A DNA stretch of 64,000 nt from Desulfocapsa sp. Its GTDB lineage: Bacteria > Desulfobacterota > Desulfobulbia > Desulfobulbales > Desulfocapsaceae. The translations under genes were made by a program, and so were the position numbers. How positions within the stretch are numbered: the first letter of the stretch is position 1; each line of letters opens with the position of its first letter. The notes under the pieces were generated by a model. That model worked only from the letters and a program-made list of their open reading frames with translations. It made no database searches and had not been told where the DNA came from. Location: positions 62,001-126,000 of the forward strand of contig JAFLJS010000023.1 of NCBI GenBank assembly GCA_022712895.1, written 5' to 3'. Shown here piece by piece: positions 53,759 to 63,284 of the stretch.

Positions 53759-54324
53759 GGCTCACGAAAACTGGCTTCTGGAATCTGTTGATTAAGCAAT
53801 GCACCTGAAAAATTCATTTTAGTAAAAGAATCTTCACCTTCATAAAGGATCACCGACTCCATCAGCCCTGATTGATCAAGGAGTTTCAATTCGATACGAC
53901 TGATAATCTTGGCCAGTACTTCCTTGCGGGGTGTGAGAACAATTCGGTTTGCATCTATCTGCTTAGCAAGAAAGGTTGTTGTATCTGTTATGTCGCCGTC
54001 CAGCCATCCCGTTATCTCCTGCATGACCACCTGCATGGCATTGAGCCCCATCCCTCGTTCTTCAACAAATTGACCATCCTTTTTGACAAACTTTCGGATC
54101 TGGCCATTATCCATGAGTAATACGGAGTGCAACGGAGTGAAATATTCCCACCGCAGTGAATCCGGCGCCTGATAGAGGAATTTTCCTGTGGAAAGTAATG
54201 GCCGAGCAAGAATTGCCATGTTCTTTTCCTGGACAAAGTCCGCCTGAACCGATTCCACGCGCTGTGCTGCACATAGCGGGGTGCTAGAAAAAATGACAAG
54301 TAAAATAAAACCAAGCAGTTTCAT
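53755..54324 (-). CDS. LolA-like lipoprotein/lipid carrier
   Basis: The ATG at 54324 overlaps the FabG stop by one base (TGATG); a GTG at 54330 is also possible. It has a signal peptide ([20 protein letters not shown]), then LolA-type strands (VQADFVQEKNMAILARPL, GKFLYQAPDSLRWEYFTPLHS). LolA chaperones carry lipidated molecules across the periplasm. A cluster-specific copy beside a DUF3261-like lipoprotein is the hallmark of aryl-polyene-type loci. It is not likely to be the housekeeping lolA. Confidence 0.87.
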   Translation of the reverse strand: MKLLGFILLVIFSSTPLCAAQRVESVQADFVQEKNMAILARPLLSTGKFLYQAPDSLRWEYFTPLHSVLLMDNGQIRKFVKKDGQFVEERGMGLNAMQVVMQEITGWLDGDITDTTTFLAKQIDANRIVLTPRKEVLAKIISRIELKLLDQSGLMESVILYEGEDSFTKMNFSGALLNQQIPEASFREP

Positions 54325-55061
54325 CAACACATCCCGCCATTCACGGAGAGTATCTGTCCTGTCACATATGAAGCATCATCAGAACAGAGAAAAGCAACAA
54401 CCTTTGCAACCTCGTCTGGTCTTCCTATGCGGGCCATGGGGATCAACGTTTTAATATGGTCTTTAGGAGCATCGGCAATCATATCTGTCTCAATAAGTCC
54501 CGGAGCCACCACGTTCACCCGGATGCCAAGGCGGGCAACCTCAGAAGCCACAACCCGGCTGGCTGCATTGAGCCCGGCTTTAGCCGCTGAATAATTGGCC
54601 TGTCCACGATTGGGCAGAAGAGCGGACGCAGAAGAGAGGGAAACTATCACGCCACTTCTTTCACGCACCATCTTCTCAATAACAGGCCGGGTCATATTGT
54701 AAAATCCGTTGAGACTGGTATCCACAACTGCCTGCCAGTTTTCAGGTTCCATCATCATAAAGAGACCATCTTTAATGATTCCTGCATTGTTTATAAGCAC
54801 ATCAATACGACCGAGACGTGCAGCAATATCATCAATAACCGCTTCTGTTTTTTTGCCATCCCGAACATCAAAGCCGTATATTTCGCCTTCACTTCCGGCG
54901 GCTTTCACCAATGTTAGAGTGTTTTCCGCACCAATTTTATCCGAGAGATAATTAATAACGATGTAATATCCGCTTTCGGCAAGTGTCACAGCAACGGCCC
55001 GACCTATACCTTTAGCAGCTCCGGTGACAATGGCCACTTTTTGTACTTTTTTCTCATTCAT
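54324..55061 (-). CDS. FabG-like 3-oxoacyl-ACP reductase
   Basis: This 245-residue short-chain dehydrogenase has the NADP-binding motif [14 protein letters not shown] (about 12-25), NNAGI, the catalytic Ser in SLSSASALL and the YSAAK pair. The C-terminus ends in [13 protein letters not shown] as in FabG. It would reduce the beta-keto group during each chain extension. It starts 6 bases after the dehydratase gene; the two give the reduction and dehydration steps needed for a polyene. Confidence 0.92.
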   Translation of the reverse strand: MNEKKVQKVAIVTGAAKGIGRAVAVTLAESGYYIVINYLSDKIGAENTLTLVKAAGSEGEIYGFDVRDGKKTEAVIDDIAARLGRIDVLINNAGIIKDGLFMMMEPENWQAVVDTSLNGFYNMTRPVIEKMVRERSGVIVSLSSASALLPNRGQANYSAAKAGLNAASRVVASEVARLGIRVNVVAPGLIETDMIADAPKDHIKTLIPMARIGRPDEVAKVVAFLCSDDASYVTGQILSVNGGMC

Positions 55062-55067
55062 ATGTTT

Positions 55068-55499
55068 TCACGCCTGAATCAACTGTAATGTAATTTCGCC
55101 AAGTAATACTTCACCCAGATGTACCACACAAAAAACTTCCCGCAACATATCAAACTCATGACGATTTTCAGAACGAATAACAAGTCGGCTGCCAATGGCA
55201 ATGGAATCATCAACAAAAAATTGCGCCCGTTTCACACCAACCAGCCAACCTTTTCTACTTGAATCTTTACCCTCAGTTTTAAGTTTGCTAAGCCCATTGC
55301 AAACGCCTGCTGTCTGTGCAGCAAGCTCCACCAGAATCAAGGGAGACACGCCGCGACTATCCGCCATGGGATATGACTTACTGACTATTGCTTCCGTTAC
55401 GGCATAGTTTTCCTCAACGATGATAACATCGTCAATCAGCGACATAGCTCCCCGATGAGGCAGTATGTCTTCCAGGCTATAGCCGTCTATGTGAATCAC
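55068..55499 (-). CDS. Hotdog-fold 3-hydroxyacyl-ACP dehydratase (ApeI/FabZ-like)
   Basis: This 143-residue hotdog protein starts at a GTG with AGG eight bases upstream. It has the catalytic-type histidine in LEDILPHRGAMSLID and the helix SPLILVELAAQTAGV with the matching acidic residue. Such FabZ-like dehydratases without an enoyl reductase give conjugated polyene chains. It is the first gene of the long minus-strand arm. No enoyl-ACP reductase gene is visible in the cluster. Confidence 0.87.
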   Translation of the reverse strand: MIHIDGYSLEDILPHRGAMSLIDDVIIVEENYAVTEAIVSKSYPMADSRGVSPLILVELAAQTAGVCNGLSKLKTEGKDSSRKGWLVGVKRAQFFVDDSIAIGSRLVIRSENRHEFDMLREVFCVVHLGEVLLGEITLQLIQA

Positions 55500-55603
55500 A
55501 TTGTTTACCTGTGTATTTTTTTCATTTCACTTGAAGCGAATTTATAAAAAAACTACAATAACAGTTCGTTGACAGAACAAAAACAATTTTGTTTACTTTT
55601 CCC

Positions 55604-55631
55604 TTGCACCCCTCGACGCCAGTGATATTCT
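55604..55631 (+). promoter_or_regulatory. Possible sigma-70 promoter of argC
   Basis: TTGCAC (55604-55609) and TATTCT (55626-55631) stand 16 bases apart and about 47 bases before the argC ATG. Confidence 0.45.
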
Positions 55632-55677
55632 GCTGGTTCATATAAAATCACTATCTGCAACAAAAGGAATAGTTACC

Positions 55678-56727
55678 ATGATAAAAGTAAAACTTGTCGG
55701 AGCAACTGGCTATGGTGGAGTAGGGCTGATTGAACTCCTCCTGAGACACCCTGAAATTGAAGTCAGCACCTTGATTGCCGCCAATGATACCGGAAAGCCG
55801 ATATCACACTTCTACCCGCATCTTGAAGGTTTTTGCGACATGATGGTTTACGCAGCAGATGCACCGGAAGCTGATGCGGAAGCTGATGTTGTTGTCTATT
55901 CCACACCAGACGGAATTGGTATGCAACTGGCACCTGAAGAGATTAAAAAAGGACGAAAAGTTCTCGATTATTCAGGAGATTTCAGATTTAACTCTGTTCA
56001 GCTTTACAAAGAGTATGCCTCACGATTAGGACTTCCCACTGAGCACAAATCGCCAGAACTGCTTGAAGAATCTGTTTACGGGCTTACAGAACTGCATCGT
56101 GACAAGATTGCCAACGCAAATATTGTCGGTAATCCAGGCTGTTACGCCGTGGCCTGTATCTTAGGCATGGCTCCCGCTGCTCAGGAAAAAATGATAGAAA
56201 ACGGGAAAATCATCTGTGACGGAAAAACCGGTATCAGCGGTGGCGGCAAGAAACCTAAACCGGGCTTTCATTATCCAGAAGCATATGACAATACTTACGC
56301 ATACAGACTCACCGGTCATCAGCATGTGATGGAGGTCGAGCGCGAGCTCTCTTTACTCGCGGGAACAGACATTCAAACTACATTCACTCCTCAGGTTGTA
56401 CCCATGTCAAGGGGCATTATGGCAACCCTGTACGGAACACTGCCAGCGAATGTCAGTCAGCAGAAGGTTCTGGAAGCATACAAAGAATTCTACGCCGACA
56501 AGCCATTTATTCGAGTGTCTGACGCACCCAGCTCAACCAGCCACGTGCGAGGCAGCAACTTTGTCAATATTACTGTGGCTTGTGACGAGCGCACGGGAAC
56601 CCTGCGTATTATTTCTCACATCGACAATCTGATTAAGGGGCAGGCGGGCAGCGCACTGCAAAATCTTAATGTTATGTTTGGACTTGACGAAATGAGCGGC
56701 CTTCAGTTTCCGGGTGCACATCCGTAA
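55678..56727 (+). CDS. argC: N-acetyl-gamma-glutamyl-phosphate reductase
   Basis: This 349-residue NADP-dependent enzyme has the Rossmann start KVKLVGATGYGGVGLIELL and the active-site cysteine in VGNPGCYAVACIL (about 158). The substrate region ITVACDERTGTLRI and the C-terminal AGSALQNLNVMFG fit ArgC of the type 1 group. It reduces N-acetylglutamyl phosphate in arginine synthesis. No other arg gene is adjacent. An AAAGGAA ribosome binding site precedes the ATG. Confidence 0.93.
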   Translation: MIKVKLVGATGYGGVGLIELLLRHPEIEVSTLIAANDTGKPISHFYPHLEGFCDMMVYAADAPEADAEADVVVYSTPDGIGMQLAPEEIKKGRKVLDYSGDFRFNSVQLYKEYASRLGLPTEHKSPELLEESVYGLTELHRDKIANANIVGNPGCYAVACILGMAPAAQEKMIENGKIICDGKTGISGGGKKPKPGFHYPEAYDNTYAYRLTGHQHVMEVERELSLLAGTDIQTTFTPQVVPMSRGIMATLYGTLPANVSQQKVLEAYKEFYADKPFIRVSDAPSSTSHVRGSNFVNITVACDERTGTLRIISHIDNLIKGQAGSALQNLNVMFGLDEMSGLQFPGAHP

Positions 56728-56906
56728 AAAGTCGTACTCGCGCACGGAAACAAAGCAATCACGTCTGTCTCAATGGGCACCTTAACCATCCATAGATCTA
56801 CTTTTTGTCAGCCTCTTGGACATTCCTATCAAAAATATGATAGCATAGTTAGAGGTATTTATATCTACTCATCTATTTGCATCGGCACATGTCAGGAGTG
56901 CGTAAC

Positions 56907-59438
56907 ATGACCTGTTTCATTCGACTTGCTATTCACTCTCTGCTATGTGCCCAATTTCTCTTTTTTGTCACCCCGGACAGCCTCTTTGCTGCTGAATCTG
57001 CCGAAACAACAAAAAATTCCGCATCTTTTTCTCAAGAAGAGCAGCAATATCTCAACAAGAAGCAACAGATCACCATGTGCATCGACCCTGACTGGCTCCC
57101 CCTTGAAGCCATAGTGGATGGTCGCCATGTGGGGATCACAGCAGAATACATGGACTTGTTCAGCAAGATAATCGGCATTCCCATAAAACTAGTTTCAACT
57201 AAAAACTGGACACAGGCCATTGCCTACGCCAAAGAACGAAAATGTGATATCTTTTCACTGGCCATGCCTACACCTGAAAGGGAAACGTATATGCTCTTCA
57301 GCAGCCCTTACCTGAATATCCCGCTGGTAATGGCTACAAAATCAGAGACACCCTTTTTCGATAACATCTCAGCCATTACAGGTAAAAAAATCGGCATGGT
57401 GACAGGCTACGCGTTTAACGAATTATTGCGGACACGCTATCCAAATATGCAAGTTATTGACGTTGATTCTGTAAATGATGGTTTAGAAAAGGTTGCTCAA
57501 GACAAAATATTTGCTTTTGTTGGAACGCTGGCCACCGTTGGCTATGCAATACAAAAAGACTTTATTGGAGAGCTCAAGGTTTCGGGAAAATTTGATGAGC
57601 GTTGGAGTCTTGGCATAGGCGCCCGAAACGACGAGCCACTTCTGGTCGATATTTTTGAAAAAGCCATCAGCACCATTGCACCGCTCAAACAGCAGCAAAT
57701 ACTCAACCACTGGATAGCGGTCCGTTTTGAACAGGGGACGGATTACAACTTGCTCTGGAAAGTTTTCCCTTTTGCCCTGGCTGCAATCCTTGTTCTACTC
57801 TACAGAAATTATACCCTTGACAGCTACACCCGAAAACTGGAACAGCAAAATAAAGAAATCCAGAAACAAGCAGAACAGTTGCAGCAGACCAAAGAACAAC
57901 TGCTTTTCACCCAATACGCCATCGAGACCAGTATCGTCCCCATGATCTGGGTTAAGCACTCTCAGCGCCTTCAGGATACGGCTATTACCCACACAAACAA
58001 GGCAGCTGCCTCAGCCCTTGGATACAGTGAGGAAGACCTTGTTGGACGTTCCATTGCTGAAATTGACGCAACAGTCACAGAAGAGCGATGGAATGACGAA
58101 ATTGGCAATATGCACAAAAACGCCTTCGCTAATGTAACCAGTGATTTTCTCCGTAAAGATGGAAGTACCTTTCCTGTTGAGTTATTCATAAATTATTTTG
58201 AGTATAATGATGAAGCATATCACTTCACCTTTTTCAAAGACATAAGCCGCCAGCAGGATATGGAAAAGAAACTGCACAGATCCTTGAAGATGGAGGCTGT
58301 GGGCCTAATGGCTGGCGGAGTTGCCCACGACTTAAACAATATTTTATCAGGGCTTATCACCTATCCCGAAGTTGTCCTCATGAAAATGCCCGCAGACAGT
58401 CCGTTACGAGAACATATCATTCAGATCAGAAATGCAGGTCTTAGGGCTGCTGAAGTAGTTGCTGATATGTTGACTGTAACAAGGGGCACGGCAGCCACCA
58501 GAAAAGTAGAATCCCTGAACACACTAGTTCAGGAGTTGCTGGAATCTGCCGAGTATCAACAGATTTTAACGAACCATAAACAACTTACCTGTAAGACCAT
58601 ATTTGCCCGTGATCTGCTGAACATCTCCTGTTCCGCAATGCACATCCGAAAGAGCATATTGAATTTACTGTTTAACGCAGCGGAGGCAGTGGAAGGAGCT
58701 GGTAGCGTAACTCTTCGCACGGAAAACCGTTACATCGAAAAACCTGTTGCTGCAAATCAGTTTATGAAAGCAGGAAAATACGTACTCCTGTCCGTCAGTG
58801 ATAATGGTTCTGGTATATCAGAAGAAGATCAGGAACATATTTTTGAGCCTTTTTACAGTAAGAAAATAATGGGAAAGAGTGGTACCGGCTTAGGACTGAC
58901 CATCGTTAAAAACACTGTACAGGATCATGATGGCGACGTTACCCTGAAGAGCGACAGCACGGGAACAACATTTTCCCTCTTTTTCCCAGCAACTCGTGCA
59001 AAACCAGAACAGGCGATACAGGAAGCCACCACCGTCAACTATTTTGGCCATGGTGAGCGAATCCTGGTTATTGACGATGAAGCGTTACAGCGTGATATTG
59101 CCTGTCAGCTGTTATCCTCTCTTGGCTACAATACCAAAAGTTGTGCGTCAGGTGAGGAGGCCGTATTTCTGATTGAAAAAGAATCATTTGACCTGGTTTT
59201 ATTAGATATGCTCATGGAACCTGGGATCAATGGTCGTCAGTGCTTTGAACAGATGCGAGCCCATAAACCGGATCTGAAGGCAATTATTGTCAGTGGTTTT
59301 TCTAAAAGTGATGAGGTGAAAAAAGCTCTGCGACAGGGTGCTTCCTCTTTTATCCGCAAGCCATACACTCTGCATCAGCTCGGTGAAGCAATCAACAACA
59401 TACTGAAAGATAGCGACAAATCACTCCCACCGACCTAA
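56907..59438 (+). CDS. Hybrid sensor kinase with periplasmic solute-binding domain
   Basis: The ATG at 56907 has AGGAG eight bases upstream. The 843-residue protein has a signal/anchor (LAIHSLLCAQFLFFV), a family 3 solute-binding domain (about 40-275, ITMCIDPDWLPLEAI), one membrane helix near 290, a coiled coil and a PAS domain (about 345-450). The kinase H-box is GGVAHDLNNILSGL (His about 473), with HATPase motifs SDNGSGISEEDQEHIFEPF and GTGLGL. A receiver domain with LVLLDMLME (about 766) ends it. It senses an amino-acid-like ligand and has no partner regulator nearby. Confidence 0.9.
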   Translation: MTCFIRLAIHSLLCAQFLFFVTPDSLFAAESAETTKNSASFSQEEQQYLNKKQQITMCIDPDWLPLEAIVDGRHVGITAEYMDLFSKIIGIPIKLVSTKNWTQAIAYAKERKCDIFSLAMPTPERETYMLFSSPYLNIPLVMATKSETPFFDNISAITGKKIGMVTGYAFNELLRTRYPNMQVIDVDSVNDGLEKVAQDKIFAFVGTLATVGYAIQKDFIGELKVSGKFDERWSLGIGARNDEPLLVDIFEKAISTIAPLKQQQILNHWIAVRFEQGTDYNLLWKVFPFALAAILVLLYRNYTLDSYTRKLEQQNKEIQKQAEQLQQTKEQLLFTQYAIETSIVPMIWVKHSQRLQDTAITHTNKAAASALGYSEEDLVGRSIAEIDATVTEERWNDEIGNMHKNAFANVTSDFLRKDGSTFPVELFINYFEYNDEAYHFTFFKDISRQQDMEKKLHRSLKMEAVGLMAGGVAHDLNNILSGLITYPEVVLMKMPADSPLREHIIQIRNAGLRAAEVVADMLTVTRGTAATRKVESLNTLVQELLESAEYQQILTNHKQLTCKTIFARDLLNISCSAMHIRKSILNLLFNAAEAVEGAGSVTLRTENRYIEKPVAANQFMKAGKYVLLSVSDNGSGISEEDQEHIFEPFYSKKIMGKSGTGLGLTIVKNTVQDHDGDVTLKSDSTGTTFSLFFPATRAKPEQAIQEATTVNYFGHGERILVIDDEALQRDIACQLLSSLGYNTKSCASGEEAVFLIEKESFDLVLLDMLMEPGINGRQCFEQMRAHKPDLKAIIVSGFSKSDEVKKALRQGASSFIRKPYTLHQLGEAINNILKDSDKSLPPT

Positions 59439-59554
59439 CCGTGCGACCCCTCATTGCGTTATTTCTGTAAAATTTCTATTATGCTGTCTTTGCAGCTGAA
59501 CCATTTGTCATCAACTCAGTCTTTGCAAACCAAAACCCGACAAATCAAAACCAC

Positions 59555-61012
59555 ATGAATTTTTCCTCTATAGCTCATGTAATTGGAGTCCTGCTGATTG
59601 TTACAGGCAGCTCCATGTCTCTACCCATTGCCTGTTCGCTCTACTATCAGGAAGATGATCTCTACCCTTTTATCTACTCAGCACTCACTGCTCTTGCCAT
59701 CGGTATTCCCATGCTCTGGCTCTTCCGTAAAGAGAATGAGCTGAATATCAGGGACGGTTTTTTTATTGCTGTCACTGGCTGGATATTTGTGTCCGCATTT
59801 TCAGCACTGCCTTATATGCTGCACGGTTCCATCCCCTCATTTACTGATGCATTTTTTGAGATGATCTCCGGCTACACCACAACCGGGGCCACAATTCTCA
59901 CTGATATTGAAGCATTACCCCACGGACTACTCTTCTGGCGTAGTCAGACTCATCTCTTGGGTGGCATGGGATTCTTAACACTCACCATAATTTTTCTACC
60001 ACACGGTATGGGCGGCTTGCGACTTTTCCGGGCAGAATCAAGCCCTGGCCAGGTGATTACCAAAGAAAAATTCAAACCCCGTAACCGCGATACCATGGTT
60101 AGACTCTGGTGGTTATATATCGGACTTAATATCCTACAAATAATTATGCTTACCCTTGGGGGAATGGGACTTTTCGACTCTCTCTGTACCGCATTCGGTA
60201 CGGTTTCCACATCTGGATACTCACCCAAAAATGCCAGTATTGGTTATTACGACAGTGCCTATATCGACTGGGTAACGATCTTCTTTATGTTTCTTGGAGG
60301 CCTGAGCTTTGTGTTGCTCTATCAGATCTTACTGGGAAATGGAAAAGCGTTACAGATCAACACTGAATTTCGCTGGTATATAGGTTTTCTTATCTTTTTC
60401 TGTGGAGGAGTCAGCCTTATTCTCTGGGATAATGGTGTCTATACAAGCCTTGTTGACAGTGTACGCTATGGAACTTTTCAAGTTATGTCACTACTGACAA
60501 CCACCGGTTTTTCCACAGCAGACTATGAACTATGGCCGCAATCTGCCCAGATGCTACTCTACGTTGTCTGCTTTATTGGTGCCTGTGCAGGTTCCACCAC
60601 CAGTGGCATAAAGATTATCCACTACGTCATTCTCTGCAAATTCATGTATCAGACCATCCGCAAAATATTTTTCCAGCCCATGGCTATGGTCTCTGTTCGC
60701 CTAAATGGCAAGGCAATTGATGACACTATCATCAACCTTGCCATCTGCTACTTTATTATCAACATTTTTATGATTTTTATTGGTGGCTTTGTGATGACGC
60801 TCACCGATGACATGGACTATGTCACAGCAATGAGTTCGGTAATTGCCACACTCATGAATATCGGACCGGGATTTGGCATGATTGGCCCAACGGAAAACTA
60901 TGCCTTTATTTCAGATAGTGGCAAATGGTTTCTCTCCTGGAATATGCTGGTGGGACGTCTGGAGATGTTTTCAGCCCTGGTAGTTTTTTATCCTTCTTTC
61001 TGGGAAAAGTGA
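59555..61012 (+). CDS. trkH: TrkH family potassium uptake protein
   Basis: This 485-residue membrane protein has four pore repeats typical of Trk/Ktr: SGYTTTGATIL, FGTVSTSGYSP, LTTTGFSTADYE and IGPGFGMIGP. It is expected to import K+ across the cytoplasmic membrane together with a TrkA regulator, which is not in this window. The start ATG at 59555 lacks a good Shine-Dalgarno sequence. It stands alone between the sensor kinase and the cupin gene. Confidence 0.92.
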   Translation: MNFSSIAHVIGVLLIVTGSSMSLPIACSLYYQEDDLYPFIYSALTALAIGIPMLWLFRKENELNIRDGFFIAVTGWIFVSAFSALPYMLHGSIPSFTDAFFEMISGYTTTGATILTDIEALPHGLLFWRSQTHLLGGMGFLTLTIIFLPHGMGGLRLFRAESSPGQVITKEKFKPRNRDTMVRLWWLYIGLNILQIIMLTLGGMGLFDSLCTAFGTVSTSGYSPKNASIGYYDSAYIDWVTIFFMFLGGLSFVLLYQILLGNGKALQINTEFRWYIGFLIFFCGGVSLILWDNGVYTSLVDSVRYGTFQVMSLLTTTGFSTADYELWPQSAQMLLYVVCFIGACAGSTTSGIKIIHYVILCKFMYQTIRKIFFQPMAMVSVRLNGKAIDDTIINLAICYFIINIFMIFIGGFVMTLTDDMDYVTAMSSVIATLMNIGPGFGMIGPTENYAFISDSGKWFLSWNMLVGRLEMFSALVVFYPSFWEK

Positions 61013-61039
61013 TCTTAAACCTTACAGCAAAATATCGAT

Positions 61040-61405
61040 TCAGGCCTTGTCAACCAAGGCAATGATGTCTTCTTTATTGGGAATCAAGCAGATAAAGACA
61101 TAGTCCTCATCGGTAGAAGCTTTGTACCAGTGGGGAACACCTGCGGGGATCAGTAGCACGTCATCCTGTTTTAGCTGATGCACAGTATCACCAATACCAA
61201 CTTCTGCTGAACCAGATAACACATACTGCTCATGCTCCACCGAGTTCGTGTGGTTTGGCATGAACCCGCCTGCCTTAATAACAATCCTTCGCATAATGAA
61301 ATTTTCAGCAGCAGAAGGGGGTATAAGTACCTGCATGGAAGTGCCAGTGGCAGCGCCTATGGCTGTTGGCTCGACTTCAGAGCTTGATGTTATAAGGGGA
61401 AGCAT
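61040..61405 (-). CDS. Small cupin-domain protein
   Basis: This 121-residue single cupin has the two conserved motifs GGFMPNHTNSVEHEQYVLSG (histidines and glutamate for a metal) and GVPHWYKASTDEDYVF. The function cannot be assigned. It is convergent with trkH and followed upstream by a 209-base gap with no gene. AAGGATAATTCGTT before the ATG provides a usable ribosome binding site. Confidence 0.87.
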   Translation of the reverse strand: MLPLITSSSEVEPTAIGAATGTSMQVLIPPSAAENFIMRRIVIKAGGFMPNHTNSVEHEQYVLSGSAEVGIGDTVHQLKQDDVLLIPAGVPHWYKASTDEDYVFICLIPNKEDIIALVDKA

Positions 61406-61614
61406 AACGAATTATCCTTGTTAGATGGTATCTTACTGAGCTGGTACTCTCGCACCCTTTCTCCTCTGCCCTTAACGGTTGAGGCGGGTACTTTGGGAGA
61501 GGATAGTCTGCGTATTACGTTGGCTAAATGCCAAAACATGGACACATGCCTCCTGTGGCACAACCTCCTGAACATACATGGATAATTGACACCACAGAGA
61601 GAATGTATGTTTGC

Positions 61615-62622
61615 TTACTTCCCGCTAAGCACTGCCGGAGTAAGCTCAAGAAAAGACACTATTTTCCCGCCATTGTTTTCCACAAAGGCCTGAGCATTTT
61701 TTTTATCCTTAAAAGGAAGAGCCTCCACACCCATTGGCCCATGTACTTTTGAGCCAACCACATAATATGGACCAAAAGCCGATTCATACATGCCATCGGA
61801 AAAAAGAGTTACCCATGCCATTTTGGTCATTACTGCTTTTCCCACATATTTTGCAGGCTCAGCGTTAAAATTCACAAAACAGTGTGTCGAGCAGAAGTGA
61901 ATGGTCTTTCCGCCCTTGGCCCAAATCTGAGCATTATGCTTTGGGTACCTTGCTGGATACATGCCGCAGACTACGCACGTATCTTTTTCATTTGGTTCCT
62001 TTATTTTTCCGGTTTTCTTCCGCTTTGCATCAATCATCATTCTGGATTTTGATAACTCCATACCAGCCGCTTTGAAGGCACCATCAAAATCAGTGATGTG
62101 CCCACCATATTCGGCCACGAATTTTTCAGCCTCCTGCGCATCGGTAAAAGCAATCTTTGAATTCATGGTCATGGTTCCTTTAGCCGAAGATCCCACAACA
62201 TAAACAGCTTTTTCGGCAGGAAATGTAATCTCCGGTGTAAGGTAGATCGCCACCTGAGTATCAGTTACCATATCTCCTGAATTTTCTACTTTATCCGCCA
62301 GGCACCGAATGGAACAGGTTGTAAAATCCCCTTCCGGGTGAGAAAAAGAATGTCTGGTACGCGCCCACATATTAATCATCATCCCACAGTTTGGACATCG
62401 CTTAACCTCGCTGTACATCTTGGGCTTCATCATCGGATGCTCAACAGCAGGTTTTTTCTTCTCACCCTGCATCATCATCTGTCCCTGCCCATCACCTTTT
62501 TTATTACCATGTTCCATGGCAAAGGCTGCAGTCACACTGATACAAATCAGAAAAAAACAGATAACGAGACTCTCCAGCAACCTGTTTCCTGCTCCAGTTT
62601 TCTTGTAAACTTGCTTATGCAT
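61615..62622 (-). CDS. Tandem NosL-like copper-type protein
   Basis: This 335-residue exported protein has an N-terminal signal or anchor (LVICFFLICISVTAAFAM) and a Met/Lys-rich stretch. Two NosL-like units follow: KRCPNCGMMINMWARTRHSF with TCSIRC, and DTCVVCGMYPARYPKHNAQI with FCSTHC. NosL is a copper-binding lipoprotein of nitrous oxide reductase clusters; stand-alone forms bind Cu(I). Two units in one chain and no nos genes nearby point to metal trafficking in another context. GAGGG precedes the ATG. Confidence 0.88.
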   Translation of the reverse strand: MHKQVYKKTGAGNRLLESLVICFFLICISVTAAFAMEHGNKKGDGQGQMMMQGEKKKPAVEHPMMKPKMYSEVKRCPNCGMMINMWARTRHSFSHPEGDFTTCSIRCLADKVENSGDMVTDTQVAIYLTPEITFPAEKAVYVVGSSAKGTMTMNSKIAFTDAQEAEKFVAEYGGHITDFDGAFKAAGMELSKSRMMIDAKRKKTGKIKEPNEKDTCVVCGMYPARYPKHNAQIWAKGGKTIHFCSTHCFVNFNAEPAKYVGKAVMTKMAWVTLFSDGMYESAFGPYYVVGSKVHGPMGVEALPFKDKKNAQAFVENNGGKIVSFLELTPAVLSGK

Positions 62623-62743
62623 TTTTCCCTCTTCTGGTTAACGTTAGCGAGCGGTGTCTATATGCCCTTTGTTCGGGTGAAACACTTTATAATCGAGAAA
62701 CATGCCCCCGCAGGAGTCTCAGCTCTCTTGAAATTCCTTTTTG

Positions 62744-63274
62744 TTATTTTGGCGCATACTTGTAGAGTTTACGTTGCAGGGTTCTCCTGTGAATACCAAG
62801 CCTTTTGGCAGCACAACTGACATTCCCATCACAATCTGTCAAAACCCGCTGGATGTGCTCCCACTCTACTCTGGCCAGGGAGGGTGGTTGGATTTCCTTC
62901 TCGGAGAGAACTTCAGCATGCCCGCCATCCTCACCGAAGGCTTTAATAATTTCATCAACATCGGCGGGCTTGGCAAGATAGGAAATAGCACCCAGCTTAA
63001 TAGCTTCTGTGGCAGTTGCGATGGAGCCATAACCGGTGAGCACAACAATACTCAGCTGCGGCAGAGTTCCCAAAGCATCCTTCAACAACAGCAGGCCACT
63101 TTTCCCGGGCATTTTTAGATCGATAACAGCCAGTGGCGGTTTATGCTCTTCTATAACGTTCATGGCTTCATCGTAACAGGAAGCCGTATGAGTATCATAC
63201 CCTCTACGTATAAATGCGCGATTCATTCGATCCAGAAAAAACTGTTCATCATCCACCAGTAAGATCGTTTCCAT
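62744..63274 (-). CDS. RegA/PrrA/ActR-type response regulator
   Basis: The ATG at 63274 has an excellent AAGGAG. The 176-residue protein has a receiver domain (ILLVDDEQFFLDRMNRAF; phosphoacceptor Asp in AVIDLKMPGKSG; Lys in YLAKPADVDEI) and a C-terminal Fis-type HTH (VSCAAKRLGIHRRTLQRKL). This is the RegA/PrrA/ActR architecture and length, the redox-responsive regulators of respiration and metabolism. The partner kinase gene lies 10 bases upstream. Confidence 0.92.
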   Translation of the reverse strand: METILLVDDEQFFLDRMNRAFIRRGYDTHTASCYDEAMNVIEEHKPPLAVIDLKMPGKSGLLLLKDALGTLPQLSIVVLTGYGSIATATEAIKLGAISYLAKPADVDEIIKAFGEDGGHAEVLSEKEIQPPSLARVEWEHIQRVLTDCDGNVSCAAKRLGIHRRTLQRKLYKYAPK

Positions 63275-63284
63275 CTTTTCTCCT

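Noticed and set aside
56824-56845. TATCA/TGATA palindrome before the hybrid kinase as an operator or promoter
   Set aside because: Short, AT-rich and without a well-spaced -35 box; chance is likely.
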